From Flavobacteriaceae bacterium UBA2540 (lineage in GTDB: Bacteria > Bacteroidota > Bacteroidia > Flavobacteriales > Flavobacteriaceae), in assembly GCA_002340765.1 (NCBI GenBank), contig DDMS01000030.1:1-30795 (forward strand): DNA of 30,795 nucleotides, written 5' to 3'. Below are positions 9,043 to 16,433 of this stretch, piece by piece (the first letter of the stretch is position 1; each line of letters begins with the position of its first letter). Position numbers and translations under genes: made by a program. The notes under the pieces were generated by a model, which was not told the origin of the DNA, did no database searches, and worked only from the letters and a program-made list of their open reading frames with translations.

Positions 9043-10743
9043 ATGAAGAAAAGACTTCTATCGTTATTATTTCTAGCTACACCGTTGTTGACTTTCGCTC
9101 AAGAAAAAGGGTTAGATCAAAAGATTGACGAGGGTTTTAAGCCAATTTCAGATTTTTTTAGCAACATTATTTTCTTTCCTGTTTGGAAAGATCCAGATAT
9201 CCCTTTTGTACTTTTATTGTTGGTAGGAAGTGCTGCGTTTTTTACCATTTATTTTTCTTTTCCAAATATTAGACATTTCTGGACAGCAATCAGTGTTGTA
9301 AGAGGGAAATACGATGATATTGAAAAGCATGGAGCATCAATTTTATATGGAGAAAACGGAATTGCACAAGGTGTTGATTTAAATAAAGTAGATGATATTG
9401 AAGATCACATAAATAATTTAGAAAGTATTCATAGCGATTTAGAAATTGATGGTGATATTAAAGAAACAATTAGAGATGAATCAAGTGCAGGTGAAGTTTC
9501 TCATTTTCAAGCATTAGCAACAGCAGTTTCAGGAACTGTTGGGAATGGAAATATTGCAGGAGTTGCATTGGCAATTGCTTTAGGTGGTCCTGGAGCTACA
9601 TTTTGGATGGTTGTTTGTGGTTTGTTAGGGATGTCTACAAAATTTGTAGAGTGTACATTAGGAGTTCATTACAGAGATATAGGGAAAGACGGAACTGTTT
9701 TTGGCGGTCCAATGTATTATTTAAGTAAAGGATTGAAAGAAAAAGGGATGAAGAATCTCGGAAAAATAAGTGCTGTTATTTTTGCAATTTTTTGTATTGG
9801 TGGATCTTTTGGAGGTGGGAATGCTGCTCAATCAAACCAAGCAACTGTAGTAATTAAAGATTTATTAGGATTGCAAAGCTCAAGTGCTGGAGCAATAATA
9901 GGATTCGTTTTGGCAATTGTTGTTGGGATCATTATTATTGGAGGAATTAAAAGAATTGCAACAGTGACTGAAAAAGTAGTTCCTTTCATGGCAATATTTT
10001 ACATATTTGCTTGTGTGTATATTATTTTAGCAAATTTATCATTTTTAGATGATGCAATAAGTTTGATATTTTCAGAAGCTTTTAATCCAACTGCTATTGG
10101 CGTGGGTAGCTTTATTGGTGTACTTTTAGTTGGGTTCAAGAGAGCTGCTTTTTCTAATGAAGCAGGAGCTGGTTCAGCATCTATTGCTCATTCAGCTGTA
10201 AAAACAAAATATTCTGCTTCTGAAGGTTTAGTAGCATTGTTAGAGCCATTTATTGATACTGTAGTAATTTGTACAATGACAGCTATAGTAATTATAATTT
10301 TTAACATGGGTGGCGCATTTCAATATGGTGGAGATGGTTCTGGAATTGTTTACATTGAAGGAATGCCATTTGAAGGAGCAGGAATTACCTCAAAAGCATT
10401 CGCACAATACATTCCTTACTCCGATATTTTCTTAACAATTTGCGTAGTTCTATTTGCTGTTTCTACAATGATTTCTTGGTCTTATTATGGTTTACAATCT
10501 TGGAAATATTTGTTTGGAAGAGGTCCAAAAGCTGATTTAATGTATAAATTTTTATTTTGTACTTTTATCATAATTGGTGCTGCAGCAAGTATGAATTCAA
10601 TTTGGGCATTCTCTGATGCAATGATTTTTGCAATGGTTTTCCCAAATATGATTGGATTATTTCTTTTAACGCCAGTTGTAAAAAAACAATTGAATCGTTA
10701 TTTAGATGCCATAAAAATGAAAAAAGAGGCAATAGAGTCATAA
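9043..10743 (+). CDS. alanine/glycine:cation symporter (AGCS family)
   Basis: An inner-membrane sodium- or proton-coupled amino-acid symporter of 566 residues, longer than the usual 450-490. The signature GEVSHFQALATAVSGTVGNGN (150-170, quoted in two overlapping parts GEVSHFQAL and TVGNGNIAG) and later FSNEAGAGSASIAHSA are clear, with about ten hydrophobic segments. Two oddities: the N-terminus looks like a signal peptide (MKKRLLSLLFLATPLLTFAQ) before the first core helix, and about 50 extra acidic residues (about 93-149) are inserted between RGKYDD and GEVSHFQ, where canonical members have only a few residues. It is followed after 12 bases by the helix-hairpin-helix gene. Confidence 0.92.
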   Translation: MKKRLLSLLFLATPLLTFAQEKGLDQKIDEGFKPISDFFSNIIFFPVWKDPDIPFVLLLLVGSAAFFTIYFSFPNIRHFWTAISVVRGKYDDIEKHGASILYGENGIAQGVDLNKVDDIEDHINNLESIHSDLEIDGDIKETIRDESSAGEVSHFQALATAVSGTVGNGNIAGVALAIALGGPGATFWMVVCGLLGMSTKFVECTLGVHYRDIGKDGTVFGGPMYYLSKGLKEKGMKNLGKISAVIFAIFCIGGSFGGGNAAQSNQATVVIKDLLGLQSSSAGAIIGFVLAIVVGIIIIGGIKRIATVTEKVVPFMAIFYIFACVYIILANLSFLDDAISLIFSEAFNPTAIGVGSFIGVLLVGFKRAAFSNEAGAGSASIAHSAVKTKYSASEGLVALLEPFIDTVVICTMTAIVIIIFNMGGAFQYGGDGSGIVYIEGMPFEGAGITSKAFAQYIPYSDIFLTICVVLFAVSTMISWSYYGLQSWKYLFGRGPKADLMYKFLFCTFIIIGAAASMNSIWAFSDAMIFAMVFPNMIGLFLLTPVVKKQLNRYLDAIKMKKEAIES

Positions 10744-10755
10744 ACTTTTATTTTT

Positions 10756-11658
10756 ATGAAAATTTTCACATCCCATTTCTGGTACAATAAAAGCCAACGA
10801 AATGGGATTTTTTTATTGGGATTGATCATCATTGTTTTGCAAGTGTTGATTTTTTTGGATGCTTTTTCTTCTGATAAAAAAATAGCTACTGAAAATCCTG
10901 AAATTTTAGCATTTCAAAATCAAATTGATAGTTTGAAAGCTGTTGAAATTGAATCTAGAAAACCTAAAATCTTTCCATTCAATCCAAATTACATAACAGA
11001 TTTTAAAGGCGAACAATTAGGAATGTCTTTAGAAGAAATTGACAGATTATTAGTCTTCAAAAAAACAGGGAAATTCGTAAATTCTAAAAAAGAATTTCAA
11101 AATATTACTAAAGTTTCTGACAGTTTGTTGGATAAAATTTCTTTCTATTTCAAATTTCCAGATTGGGTCGAAAAGCGAAATAAGCAAGGAAAAAACTACA
11201 CAAACTCAGAAAAGTACACCTCTTACGATTACGAAAAAATTTCTAAAAAAGATGTGTCCACATTTGATTTAAACAAAGCAACTGCTAAAGATTTAGAATT
11301 TATCAACGGAATTGGAGAAAAAACTTCGGAAAGAATTATTCAGTATCGTTCTAAATTACAAGGATTTACTTATCAAGACCAATTGTATGAAGTTTGGGGT
11401 TTGAAAAAAGAAATTGCTGAAAAAGTATTTGAGTATTTCAAAATAATTGAGAAACCAATTATTAAAAAAACGAATGTTAATTCACTAATTTTCAATGAGT
11501 TGTTGAGAATTCCTTACATGGATTATGAATTATGTAAAATGATTTTTAATTATAAAGATGAGGTTGCGGAGATTCAAGATATTTCTGAATTGAAAAAGAT
11601 CAAAGATTTTCCATTAGAAAAATACAATAGATTAGTCTTATATTTGCACGCTGAATAA
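10756..11658 (+). CDS. membrane-anchored helix-hairpin-helix protein
   Basis: A 300-residue protein with one N-terminal membrane segment (about 16-36), a conserved FPFNPNYITD block (73-82), and ComEA-like helix-hairpin-helix motifs. The clearest is FDLNKATAKDLEFINGIG with ERIIQYR (about 170-197), with a second degenerate set at the C-terminus (NSLIFNELLRIPYMDYELC) and an early one near 90-130. ComEA-type HhH domains bind DNA without sequence specificity, and in competent bacteria capture incoming DNA; this longer flavobacterial form has no proven role. Lying between a transporter and an acyl-CoA dehydrogenase, it gets no functional clue from its neighbours. Confidence 0.8.
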   Translation: MKIFTSHFWYNKSQRNGIFLLGLIIIVLQVLIFLDAFSSDKKIATENPEILAFQNQIDSLKAVEIESRKPKIFPFNPNYITDFKGEQLGMSLEEIDRLLVFKKTGKFVNSKKEFQNITKVSDSLLDKISFYFKFPDWVEKRNKQGKNYTNSEKYTSYDYEKISKKDVSTFDLNKATAKDLEFINGIGEKTSERIIQYRSKLQGFTYQDQLYEVWGLKKEIAEKVFEYFKIIEKPIIKKTNVNSLIFNELLRIPYMDYELCKMIFNYKDEVAEIQDISELKKIKDFPLEKYNRLVLYLHAE

Positions 11659-11678
11659 ATAACTCAAATTTTTATCAA

Positions 11679-12845
11679 ATGAATAGCATGTACTTTACAG
11701 AAGAACATCAAGCATTTCGTGCAAGTTTTAAAGATTTTTTACAAAAAGAGGTAGTTCCTCATATTGATAAATGGGAAAAAACTGGAACTATTGAGCGTTT
11801 TATTTGGAAGAAATTTGGTGAAATGGGCTATTTTGGTTTGTCAACTCCACATGAATATGGAGGTTTGAATTTAGACCTTTTTTATACTGTAATTTTTTTA
11901 GAAGAATTACAAAAAATAAATTCTGGTGGATTTGCGGCTGCAATGTGGGCTCATGAATATTTGGCAATGACTCATTTAAATAAAGAGGCAAGCGAAGAAA
12001 TCAAGCAAAAATATTTGGTTCCAAGTGTTGAAGGGGATATGATTGGTTGTCTTTGTGTCACTGAACCTTTTGGAGGAAGTGATGTTGCAGGAATGCTTTC
12101 AACAGCTGTAAGAGTCGGAGATAAATATATTTTAAACGGCTCAAAAACATTCATTACAAATGGGGTTTATTCTGATTATTTAATTGTTGCAGCAAAAACG
12201 GATATCACTGAAAAATATAAGGGAATTAGTCTTTTTGTAGTTGATAGAAATTCAAAAGGGTTGTCAGCAACAATGCTTAATAAATTAGGTTGGAAAGCTT
12301 CTGATACTGCTGAAATCGCTTTTGATAATGTCGAAATTCCAGCTGAAAATATGTTAGGAGAGGAAGGAAAAGGGTTTCCATATATCATGCAACATTTTGC
12401 TTTTGAGCGATTAATTATGGGAATCAATGCTCATGCAAGAGCAGAATACGCTTTGGATTATGTAATTGGTTATATGAAAGAAAGAGTTGCTTTCGGAAAA
12501 TCATTGGATCAATATCAAGCGTTAAGACATAGAATTGCTGAAATGGCAAGTAGAATTGACATGTGTAAAGAATATAATTATTCGATTACAAGACGCTTAG
12601 ACCAAGGAAAATATGTAGTGAAGGAAGCAAGTATGTCAAAATTATTATCAACCAAAATGGCTGATGAAGTTATATATGATGCACTTCAGTTTTTAGGAGG
12701 GTATGGATATATTGAAGATTATCCAATGGCGCGCTTGTTGCGTGACAGTAGATTAGGACCGATTGGAGGAGGCACTTCTGAAATCTTAAAAGAGATTATC
12801 GCAAAAATAGTCATCGATAACAAAGAGTATAAGCCTGCTAAATAA
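11679..12845 (+). CDS. acyl-CoA dehydrogenase (FAD-dependent)
   Basis: A 388-residue flavoenzyme that introduces an alpha,beta double bond into an acyl-CoA and passes electrons to ETF. The FAD/substrate motif TEPFGGSD is at 128-135 and QFLGGYGYIEDYP near 337-349. At the position of the usual catalytic Glu (YEGT in medium/short-chain enzymes) it has IGGGTSEI (362-369), so the base is not there. FERL at 242-245 supplies a Glu (E243) at the place used by long-chain and isovaleryl-type enzymes. It probably acts on fatty, branched or glutaryl-type acyl-CoA; the substrate cannot be fixed. Its last 44 bases are repeated twice more downstream. Confidence 0.93.
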   Translation: MNSMYFTEEHQAFRASFKDFLQKEVVPHIDKWEKTGTIERFIWKKFGEMGYFGLSTPHEYGGLNLDLFYTVIFLEELQKINSGGFAAAMWAHEYLAMTHLNKEASEEIKQKYLVPSVEGDMIGCLCVTEPFGGSDVAGMLSTAVRVGDKYILNGSKTFITNGVYSDYLIVAAKTDITEKYKGISLFVVDRNSKGLSATMLNKLGWKASDTAEIAFDNVEIPAENMLGEEGKGFPYIMQHFAFERLIMGINAHARAEYALDYVIGYMKERVAFGKSLDQYQALRHRIAEMASRIDMCKEYNYSITRRLDQGKYVVKEASMSKLLSTKMADEVIYDALQFLGGYGYIEDYPMARLLRDSRLGPIGGGTSEILKEIIAKIVIDNKEYKPAK

Positions 12846-13015
12846 TTTTTTTTGATGATATTTTTGCGAAAATTGTTTTCCAATTTCAAAAATAGTCATC
12901 GATAACAAAGAGTATAAGCCTGCTAAATAATTTTTTTTGATGATATTTTTGCGAAAATTGTTTTCCAATTTCAAAAATGGTCACCGATAGCAAAGAGTAC
13001 AAACCTGTAACATAA
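12802..13015. repeat. 85-bp tandem duplication of the acyl-CoA dehydrogenase 3' end (2.5 copies)
   Basis: Copy 1 (12802-12886) and copy 2 (12887-12971) are identical over 85 bases. Each contains the last 14 codons of the dehydrogenase plus about 40 bases of spacer. A third, partial and diverged copy of the coding part occupies 12972-13015 and still reads as KMVTDSKEYKPVT and stop in its own frame. As 85 is not a multiple of 3 and copy 1 has its stop, the protein itself is not lengthened. The spacer part includes TATTTTTG, which fits a -7 box but is likely by chance in such AT-rich DNA. Confidence 0.97.
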
Positions 13016-13085
13016 AGTTTAAGGGTTAAGTGAAATTAATGGAAAAGAGTTTCAATAGCAGTTTTTTTTAAAATTTAAATCTTAA

Positions 13086-13117
13086 TTGAAATAATTCATA
13101 TTTTCTAATTATCTTTG
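13086..13117 (+). promoter_or_regulatory. rpsU promoter
   Basis: TTG at 13086-13088 and a consensus -7 box TATCTTTG at 13110-13117, separated by 21 nt, match the TTG/TAnnTTTG pattern of Bacteroidota housekeeping promoters. The start would fall near 13124. Confidence 0.7.
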
Positions 13118-13176
13118 CACACCAAAAAATAAAAAATAACAGATTAACTGTTTCAAAAAATAAAAAGATATGTATG

Positions 13177-13186
13177 AAGGGAGGTG
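13177..13186 (+). promoter_or_regulatory. extended Shine-Dalgarno site of rpsU
   Basis: AAGGGAGGTG, 7 nt before the ATG, matches the complement of the 16S rRNA tail almost fully (one A-to-G change still allows a G-U pair). Other starts in this window, such as tuf, rplK, rplA and aroC, show nothing like it; they have the AT-rich leaders normal for this phylum. It decides the start of rpsU and is the likely control point of the gene. Confidence 0.9.
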
Positions 13187-13193
13187 CTAACTT

Positions 13194-13391
13194 ATGTTAA
13201 TTATACCAGTAAAAGATGGAGAGAATATAGATAGAGCTTTAAAACGTTATAAACGTAAATACGATCGTACAAAAACGATGAAAGACTTGCGTAACAGAAA
13301 AAACTTTACAAAACCTTCTGTAGCAAAGAGAGCTCAAAAAATCAAAGCTTCTTACGTTCAAAAATTAAGAACACAGGACGAAGTAGGTTAG
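13194..13391 (+). CDS. rpsU: 30S ribosomal protein bS21
   Basis: A 65-residue basic protein of the small-subunit platform, next to the 16S rRNA 3' tail. IIPVKDGENIDRALKRYKRK and the Arg/Lys-rich C-terminal half are typical of bS21. It is its own transcription unit: a consensus promoter upstream, a very strong Shine-Dalgarno sequence, and a perfect terminator 22 bases after the stop. In Flavobacteriia bS21 takes part in hiding the anti-Shine-Dalgarno sequence, and rpsU translation through a strong SD has been reported to be raised on ribosomes lacking bS21, a feedback loop. The layout here fits that model well. Confidence 0.96.
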   Translation: MLIIPVKDGENIDRALKRYKRKYDRTKTMKDLRNRKNFTKPSVAKRAQKIKASYVQKLRTQDEVG

Positions 13392-13412
13392 TAGCTTATT
13401 TTAAGAATAAAT

Positions 13413-13444
13413 AAATCTCGTATCAATGATACGAGATTTTTTTT
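13413..13444 (+). terminator. rpsU intrinsic terminator
   Basis: A perfect 12-bp inverted repeat (13413-13424 with 13428-13439, arm AAATCTCGTATC), loop AAT, followed by a T run to 13444. Confidence 0.93.
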
Positions 13445-13488
13445 CTCCAAATTTTTGTATTTTTACAAAAAACAAATTTCAACAAATT

Positions 13489-14373
13489 TTGATTGATTCA
13501 TTTCTTGATTATATTTCTCTCGAGAAAAAATATTCTCCAAATACAATTTTTGCATACAAAAATGATTTGATATCATTCAGAGATTTTTGCGCCACAGAAT
13601 ATCAATTGGAGAATTTAGCGGAAGTTGAATACCCAATCATCAGAAGTTGGATTGTAAGTTTAGTTGATTTAAAAATATCAAATAGAAGTATCAATCGAAA
13701 AATATCTTCTTTAAATTCATTTTATAAGTTTCTTCAGAAAACGCACCAAGTGGAAATCAATCCACTTACAAAACACAAAGCATTAAAATCAGTAAATAAG
13801 TTGCAAGTTCCTTTTACCTCGAAAGAAATTAATACAGCTATAAATAATATTTCAGAAAAAAATGATTTTACAACTATTAGAAATAAATTGATAGTTGAAT
13901 TACTTTACTCCACAGGAATCAGAAAAACTGAATTAATTAATATTAAAGAAAATGACATTGATTTTTATAACAAAACTATAAAGATTTTAGGAAAAAGAAA
14001 TAAAGAGCGATTTGTTCCGTTATTAGAATCAGTTACTATCATTGTAAAACAGTATCAAGAACTAAAAAATGAATATTCGAAAATTGATAATCATTTATTG
14101 ATTACTGAAAAAGGAAATAAAGTAAGTAAATCTCTTGTTTACGGAATTATAAATTTGTACTTTGGTAAGGTATCAACGAAGGTGAAAAAAAGCCCCCATA
14201 TTTTGAGACATTCATTTGCAACTCATTTGTTAAATGAAGGCGCAAATTTAAATTCGGTTAAAGAATTACTTGGGCATTCAAGTTTAGCCTCTACTCAAGT
14301 TTACACTCACAATAGTCTTGAAGTAATTAAAAAAGTTTATAATCAAGCTCACCCTAGGAGTTTAAAAAAATAA
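13489..14373 (+). CDS. tyrosine recombinase, XerC/XerD type
   Basis: A chromosome-dimer-resolution-type integrase of about 294 residues that cuts and rejoins DNA at dif with a partner Xer protein. It has an N-terminal SAM-like domain (SFLDYISLEKKYSPNTIFAYKNDL) and a catalytic domain with all active residues, counted from the chosen start: R145 (GIRKTE), K169 (LGKRNK), H237 and R240 (HILRH), H263 (LGHSS) and the nucleophile Y272 (QVYTH). An ATG at 13426 is in frame but sits inside the rpsU terminator hairpin, so the TTG at 13489 is preferred. The stop is 6 bases before hpf. Full domain set and chromosomal context argue for a housekeeping Xer, not an element integrase. Confidence 0.9.
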   Translation: MIDSFLDYISLEKKYSPNTIFAYKNDLISFRDFCATEYQLENLAEVEYPIIRSWIVSLVDLKISNRSINRKISSLNSFYKFLQKTHQVEINPLTKHKALKSVNKLQVPFTSKEINTAINNISEKNDFTTIRNKLIVELLYSTGIRKTELINIKENDIDFYNKTIKILGKRNKERFVPLLESVTIIVKQYQELKNEYSKIDNHLLITEKGNKVSKSLVYGIINLYFGKVSTKVKKSPHILRHSFATHLLNEGANLNSVKELLGHSSLASTQVYTHNSLEVIKKVYNQAHPRSLKK

Positions 14374-14379
14374 TAACTT

Positions 14380-14688
14380 ATGAAAGTATTCACTCAATCA
14401 GTAAATTTCACCGCAGACAAGGATTTAATTAAGTTTGCAGAAAAGAAAGCCAGCCAACTAGTTAAATTTCATGACAAAATAGTAGATGCTGAAGTATTTC
14501 TAAAAGTTCAAAACACAAGTGACAAAGAAAATAAGATTATTGAAATAAAGCTTAATATTCCAGGGAGTGAATTAATTGTAAAAAGAGAAACTAAAACTTT
14601 TGAAGAGGGCATAAATTTAGCAGTTGATTCTTTGAAACGACAACTGAAAAAGAGTAAAGAAAAATCAAGAGATTCTCTTATCCCATAA
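14380..14688 (+). CDS. hpf: short ribosome hibernation factor (HPF/RaiA family)
   Basis: A 102-residue protein of the YfiA/HPF family, which binds the decoding centre of idle ribosomes. It has the expected beta-alpha-beta pattern: MKVFTQSVNFTADKDLIKFAEKK split between first strand and helix, DAEVFLKVQN, EIKLNIPGSELIVKRE, and a final basic helix (NLAVDSLKRQLKKSKEK). There is no C-terminal dimerisation domain, so this is the short form. It lies 6 bases after the xer gene and ahead of the tRNA-tuf block, so it is probably the last gene of a xer-hpf operon. Confidence 0.9.
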   Translation: MKVFTQSVNFTADKDLIKFAEKKASQLVKFHDKIVDAEVFLKVQNTSDKENKIIEIKLNIPGSELIVKRETKTFEEGINLAVDSLKRQLKKSKEKSRDSLIP

Positions 14689-14736
14689 AATAAAAAAAAT
14701 AATCAAAAAAAGTTTCACGAAATAAAAAAAACTTTA

Positions 14737-14744
14737 TACATTTG
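14737..14744 (+). promoter_or_regulatory. -7 box of the tRNA-tuf operon promoter
   Basis: TACATTTG matches TAnnTTTG. A TTTC at 14713-14716 lies 20 nt upstream as a possible -33 element. The start would fall near 14747-14751, inside the first arm of the following hairpin. Confidence 0.7.
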
Positions 14745-14779
14745 CAATCCGTTAGAAATAGCGGATTGTTTTTTTATTT
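14745..14779 (+). terminator. intrinsic terminator after hpf, overlapping the tRNA operon start
   Basis: CAATCCGT (14745-14752) pairs with GCGGATTG (14761-14768) around an 8-nt loop, followed by a seven-T run. RNA coming from hpf contains the whole hairpin; RNA started at the promoter just upstream would lack part of the first arm. Confidence 0.75.
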
Positions 14780-14783
14780 AAAA

Positions 14784-14857
14784 GCCGATGTAGCTCAGCT
14801 GGCTAGAGCAGCTGATTTGTAATCAGCAGGTCGTGGGTTCGAGTCCCTCTATCGGCT
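14784..14857 (+). tRNA. tRNA-Thr (anticodon TGT)
   Basis: A 74-nt cloverleaf. Acceptor GCCGATG pairs with TATCGGC; the anticodon loop reads TTTGTAA in a GCTGA/TCAGC-type stem; the T arm has GGTTCGAGTCC. Reads ACN threonine codons. First of four tRNAs before tuf. No encoded CCA. Confidence 0.95.
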
Positions 14858-14901
14858 CAAAAAAAACTTTAAGTTCATTAAAATAGTGAAATTAATTGAA
14901 T

Positions 14902-14984
14902 GGGGAGATTCCAGAGCGGCCAAATGGAACGGACTGTAACTCCGTTGTCTTACGACTTCGCAGGTTCGAATCCTGCTCTCCCCA
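14902..14984 (+). tRNA. tRNA-Tyr (anticodon GTA)
   Basis: An 83-nt class II tRNA with a long variable arm. Acceptor GGGGAGA/TCTCCCC, discriminator A, anticodon loop CTGTAAC, T loop TTCGAAT. Reads UAU/UAC. Confidence 0.95.
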
Positions 14985-14993
14985 CAAAACAAT

Positions 14994-15066
14994 GCGAGAG
15001 TAGCTCAGTTGGTAGAGCTTCAGCCTTCCAAGCTGACTGTCGCCGGTTCGAACCCGGTCTCTCGCT
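14994..15066 (+). tRNA. tRNA-Gly (anticodon TCC)
   Basis: A 73-nt cloverleaf. Acceptor GCGAGAG/CTCTCGC, anticodon loop CTTCCAA, T arm CCGGTTCGAACCCGG. Reads GGA/GGG. Confidence 0.95.
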
Positions 15067-15085
15067 CTATATAAATCCAACATAA

Positions 15086-15158
15086 GCCGGTGTAGCTCAG
15101 TTGGTAGAGCGCATCCTTGGTAGGGATGAGGTCATGGGTTCAAGTCCCATCATTGGCT
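15086..15158 (+). tRNA. tRNA-Thr (anticodon GGT)
   Basis: A 73-nt cloverleaf. Acceptor GCCGGTG/CATTGGC with two G-U pairs, anticodon stem CATCC/GGATG with loop TTGGTAG, T arm TGGGTTCAAGTCCCA. Reads ACC/ACU. Lies 62 bases before tuf. Confidence 0.95.
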
Positions 15159-15220
15159 CATAAGAAAAAGTATTATTAGACACTAAATATATTTAAACTA
15201 AGAATTAAAATCAAATAATT

Positions 15221-16408
15221 ATGGCAAAAGGAACTTTTGACCGTTCGAAACCACACTTAAATATTGGTACAATCGGACACGTAGATCACGGTAAAACTAC
15301 TTTAACAGCTGCTATTACCAAGGTAATGGCTGATAAAGGTTTTTCTGAAGCGAAATCTTTCGATCAGATTGATAACGCTCCTGAGGAAAAAGAAAGAGGT
15401 ATTACAATTAATACTTCTCACGTTGAATATCAAACTGCAAATCGTCACTATGCGCACGTCGACTGTCCAGGTCACGCGGATTATGTGAAAAACATGGTAA
15501 CAGGTGCTGCTCAAATGGATGGTGCTATTTTAGTAGTTGCTGCAACAGATGGTCCAATGCCACAAACAAGAGAGCACATCCTACTAGGACGTCAAGTTGG
15601 TATCCCACGTATGGTTGTTTTCTTGAATAAAGTTGACATGGTTGATGATGAGGAGTTATTAGAGTTAGTTGACATGGAAGTAAGAGAATTATTATCTTTC
15701 TACGAATATGATGGAGATAATGGTCCTGTTATTCAAGGTTCTGCTTTAGGTGCTTTAAACGGTGAAGAAAAATGGATAAATACCGTTTTAGAATTAATGG
15801 ATGCCTGTGATACTTGGATTGAAGAGCCAGTTCGTGATATGGACAAACCATTTTTAATGCCTATTGAAGATGTTTTTTCAATTACCGGTCGTGGAACTGT
15901 TGCTACAGGTCGTATCGAAACAGGTATTGCTAAAACAGGTGATTCAGTTGAGATTATTGGTATGGGTGCTGAAAAATTAACTTCTACCATTACTGGAATA
16001 GAAATGTTCCGTCAAATATTAGATAGAGGTGAAGCTGGAGATAATGCAGGTATCTTATTAAGAGGTATTGCTAAGGAAGATATAAAAAGAGGAATGGTTA
16101 TATGTAAACCAGGTTCTGTAAAACCACACGCTAAATTCAAAGCTGAAGTATACGTTTTGAAAAAAGAAGAAGGTGGTCGTCACACACCATTCCATAACAA
16201 TTACCGTCCACAATTCTACGTAAGAACAACAGACGTAACAGGAACAATTACATTACCGGATGGAGTTGAAATGGTTATGCCAGGAGACAACTTAACAATT
16301 AATGTTATTCTTCTTCAACCAATTGCATTAAGTGTTGGACTTCGTTTTGCTATTCGTGAAGGTGGTAGAACAGTTGGTGCTGGTCAGGTAACTGAGATAT
16401 TAGACTAA
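15221..16408 (+). CDS. tuf: elongation factor Tu
   Basis: The GTPase that brings aminoacyl-tRNA to the ribosome. 395 residues, full length. G motifs: GHVDHGKT (19-26), RGITINT (59-65, switch I), DCPGHADY (81-88, with the catalytic H85), NKVD (136-139). Domains 2 and 3 follow, ending in the conserved GGRTVGAGQVTEILD. No Shine-Dalgarno; the leader is AT-rich, as usual in this phylum. It is probably transcribed from the promoter in front of the four tRNAs, whose processing would release the tuf mRNA. Confidence 0.98.
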   Translation: MAKGTFDRSKPHLNIGTIGHVDHGKTTLTAAITKVMADKGFSEAKSFDQIDNAPEEKERGITINTSHVEYQTANRHYAHVDCPGHADYVKNMVTGAAQMDGAILVVAATDGPMPQTREHILLGRQVGIPRMVVFLNKVDMVDDEELLELVDMEVRELLSFYEYDGDNGPVIQGSALGALNGEEKWINTVLELMDACDTWIEEPVRDMDKPFLMPIEDVFSITGRGTVATGRIETGIAKTGDSVEIIGMGAEKLTSTITGIEMFRQILDRGEAGDNAGILLRGIAKEDIKRGMVICKPGSVKPHAKFKAEVYVLKKEEGGRHTPFHNNYRPQFYVRTTDVTGTITLPDGVEMVMPGDNLTINVILLQPIALSVGLRFAIREGGRTVGAGQVTEILD

Positions 16409-16433
16409 TTTTTTAGTTTTTGATTTAAATAAT

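Larger units (their letters stand above)
12846..13193 (+). other. gene-free interval: tandem repeat, rpsU promoter and leader
   Basis: This interval holds the extra repeat copies up to about 13015, then AT-rich DNA, then the rpsU promoter and an approximately 70-nt leader. No coding frame of its own is convincing; the open frame that exists on the minus strand is only the repeat read backwards. Confidence 0.8.

Noticed and set aside
12859..12866. TATTTTTG in the 85-bp repeat as a promoter -7 box
   Set aside because: No TTG at a suitable distance; such 8-mers are frequent by chance in this AT-rich DNA.
12786..12974. Minus-strand open frame with an internal repeat of about 28 residues
   Set aside because: It is the 85-bp DNA repeat read backwards; no family resemblance and no start signal.
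13426..13488. ATG at 13426 as the start of the Xer recombinase
   Set aside because: It lies in the second arm of the rpsU terminator, and the added residues do not resemble Xer N-termini.
13489..14373. The Xer recombinase as integrase of a mobile element
   Set aside because: It sits between rpsU and hpf with no element ends or cargo genes, and its size and motifs fit the housekeeping XerC/XerD group.
14892..15085. Open frames on both strands over the tRNA cluster
   Set aside because: They overlap tRNA-Tyr and tRNA-Gly; their Arg/Ser-rich translations are the well-known false proteins of tRNA genes.
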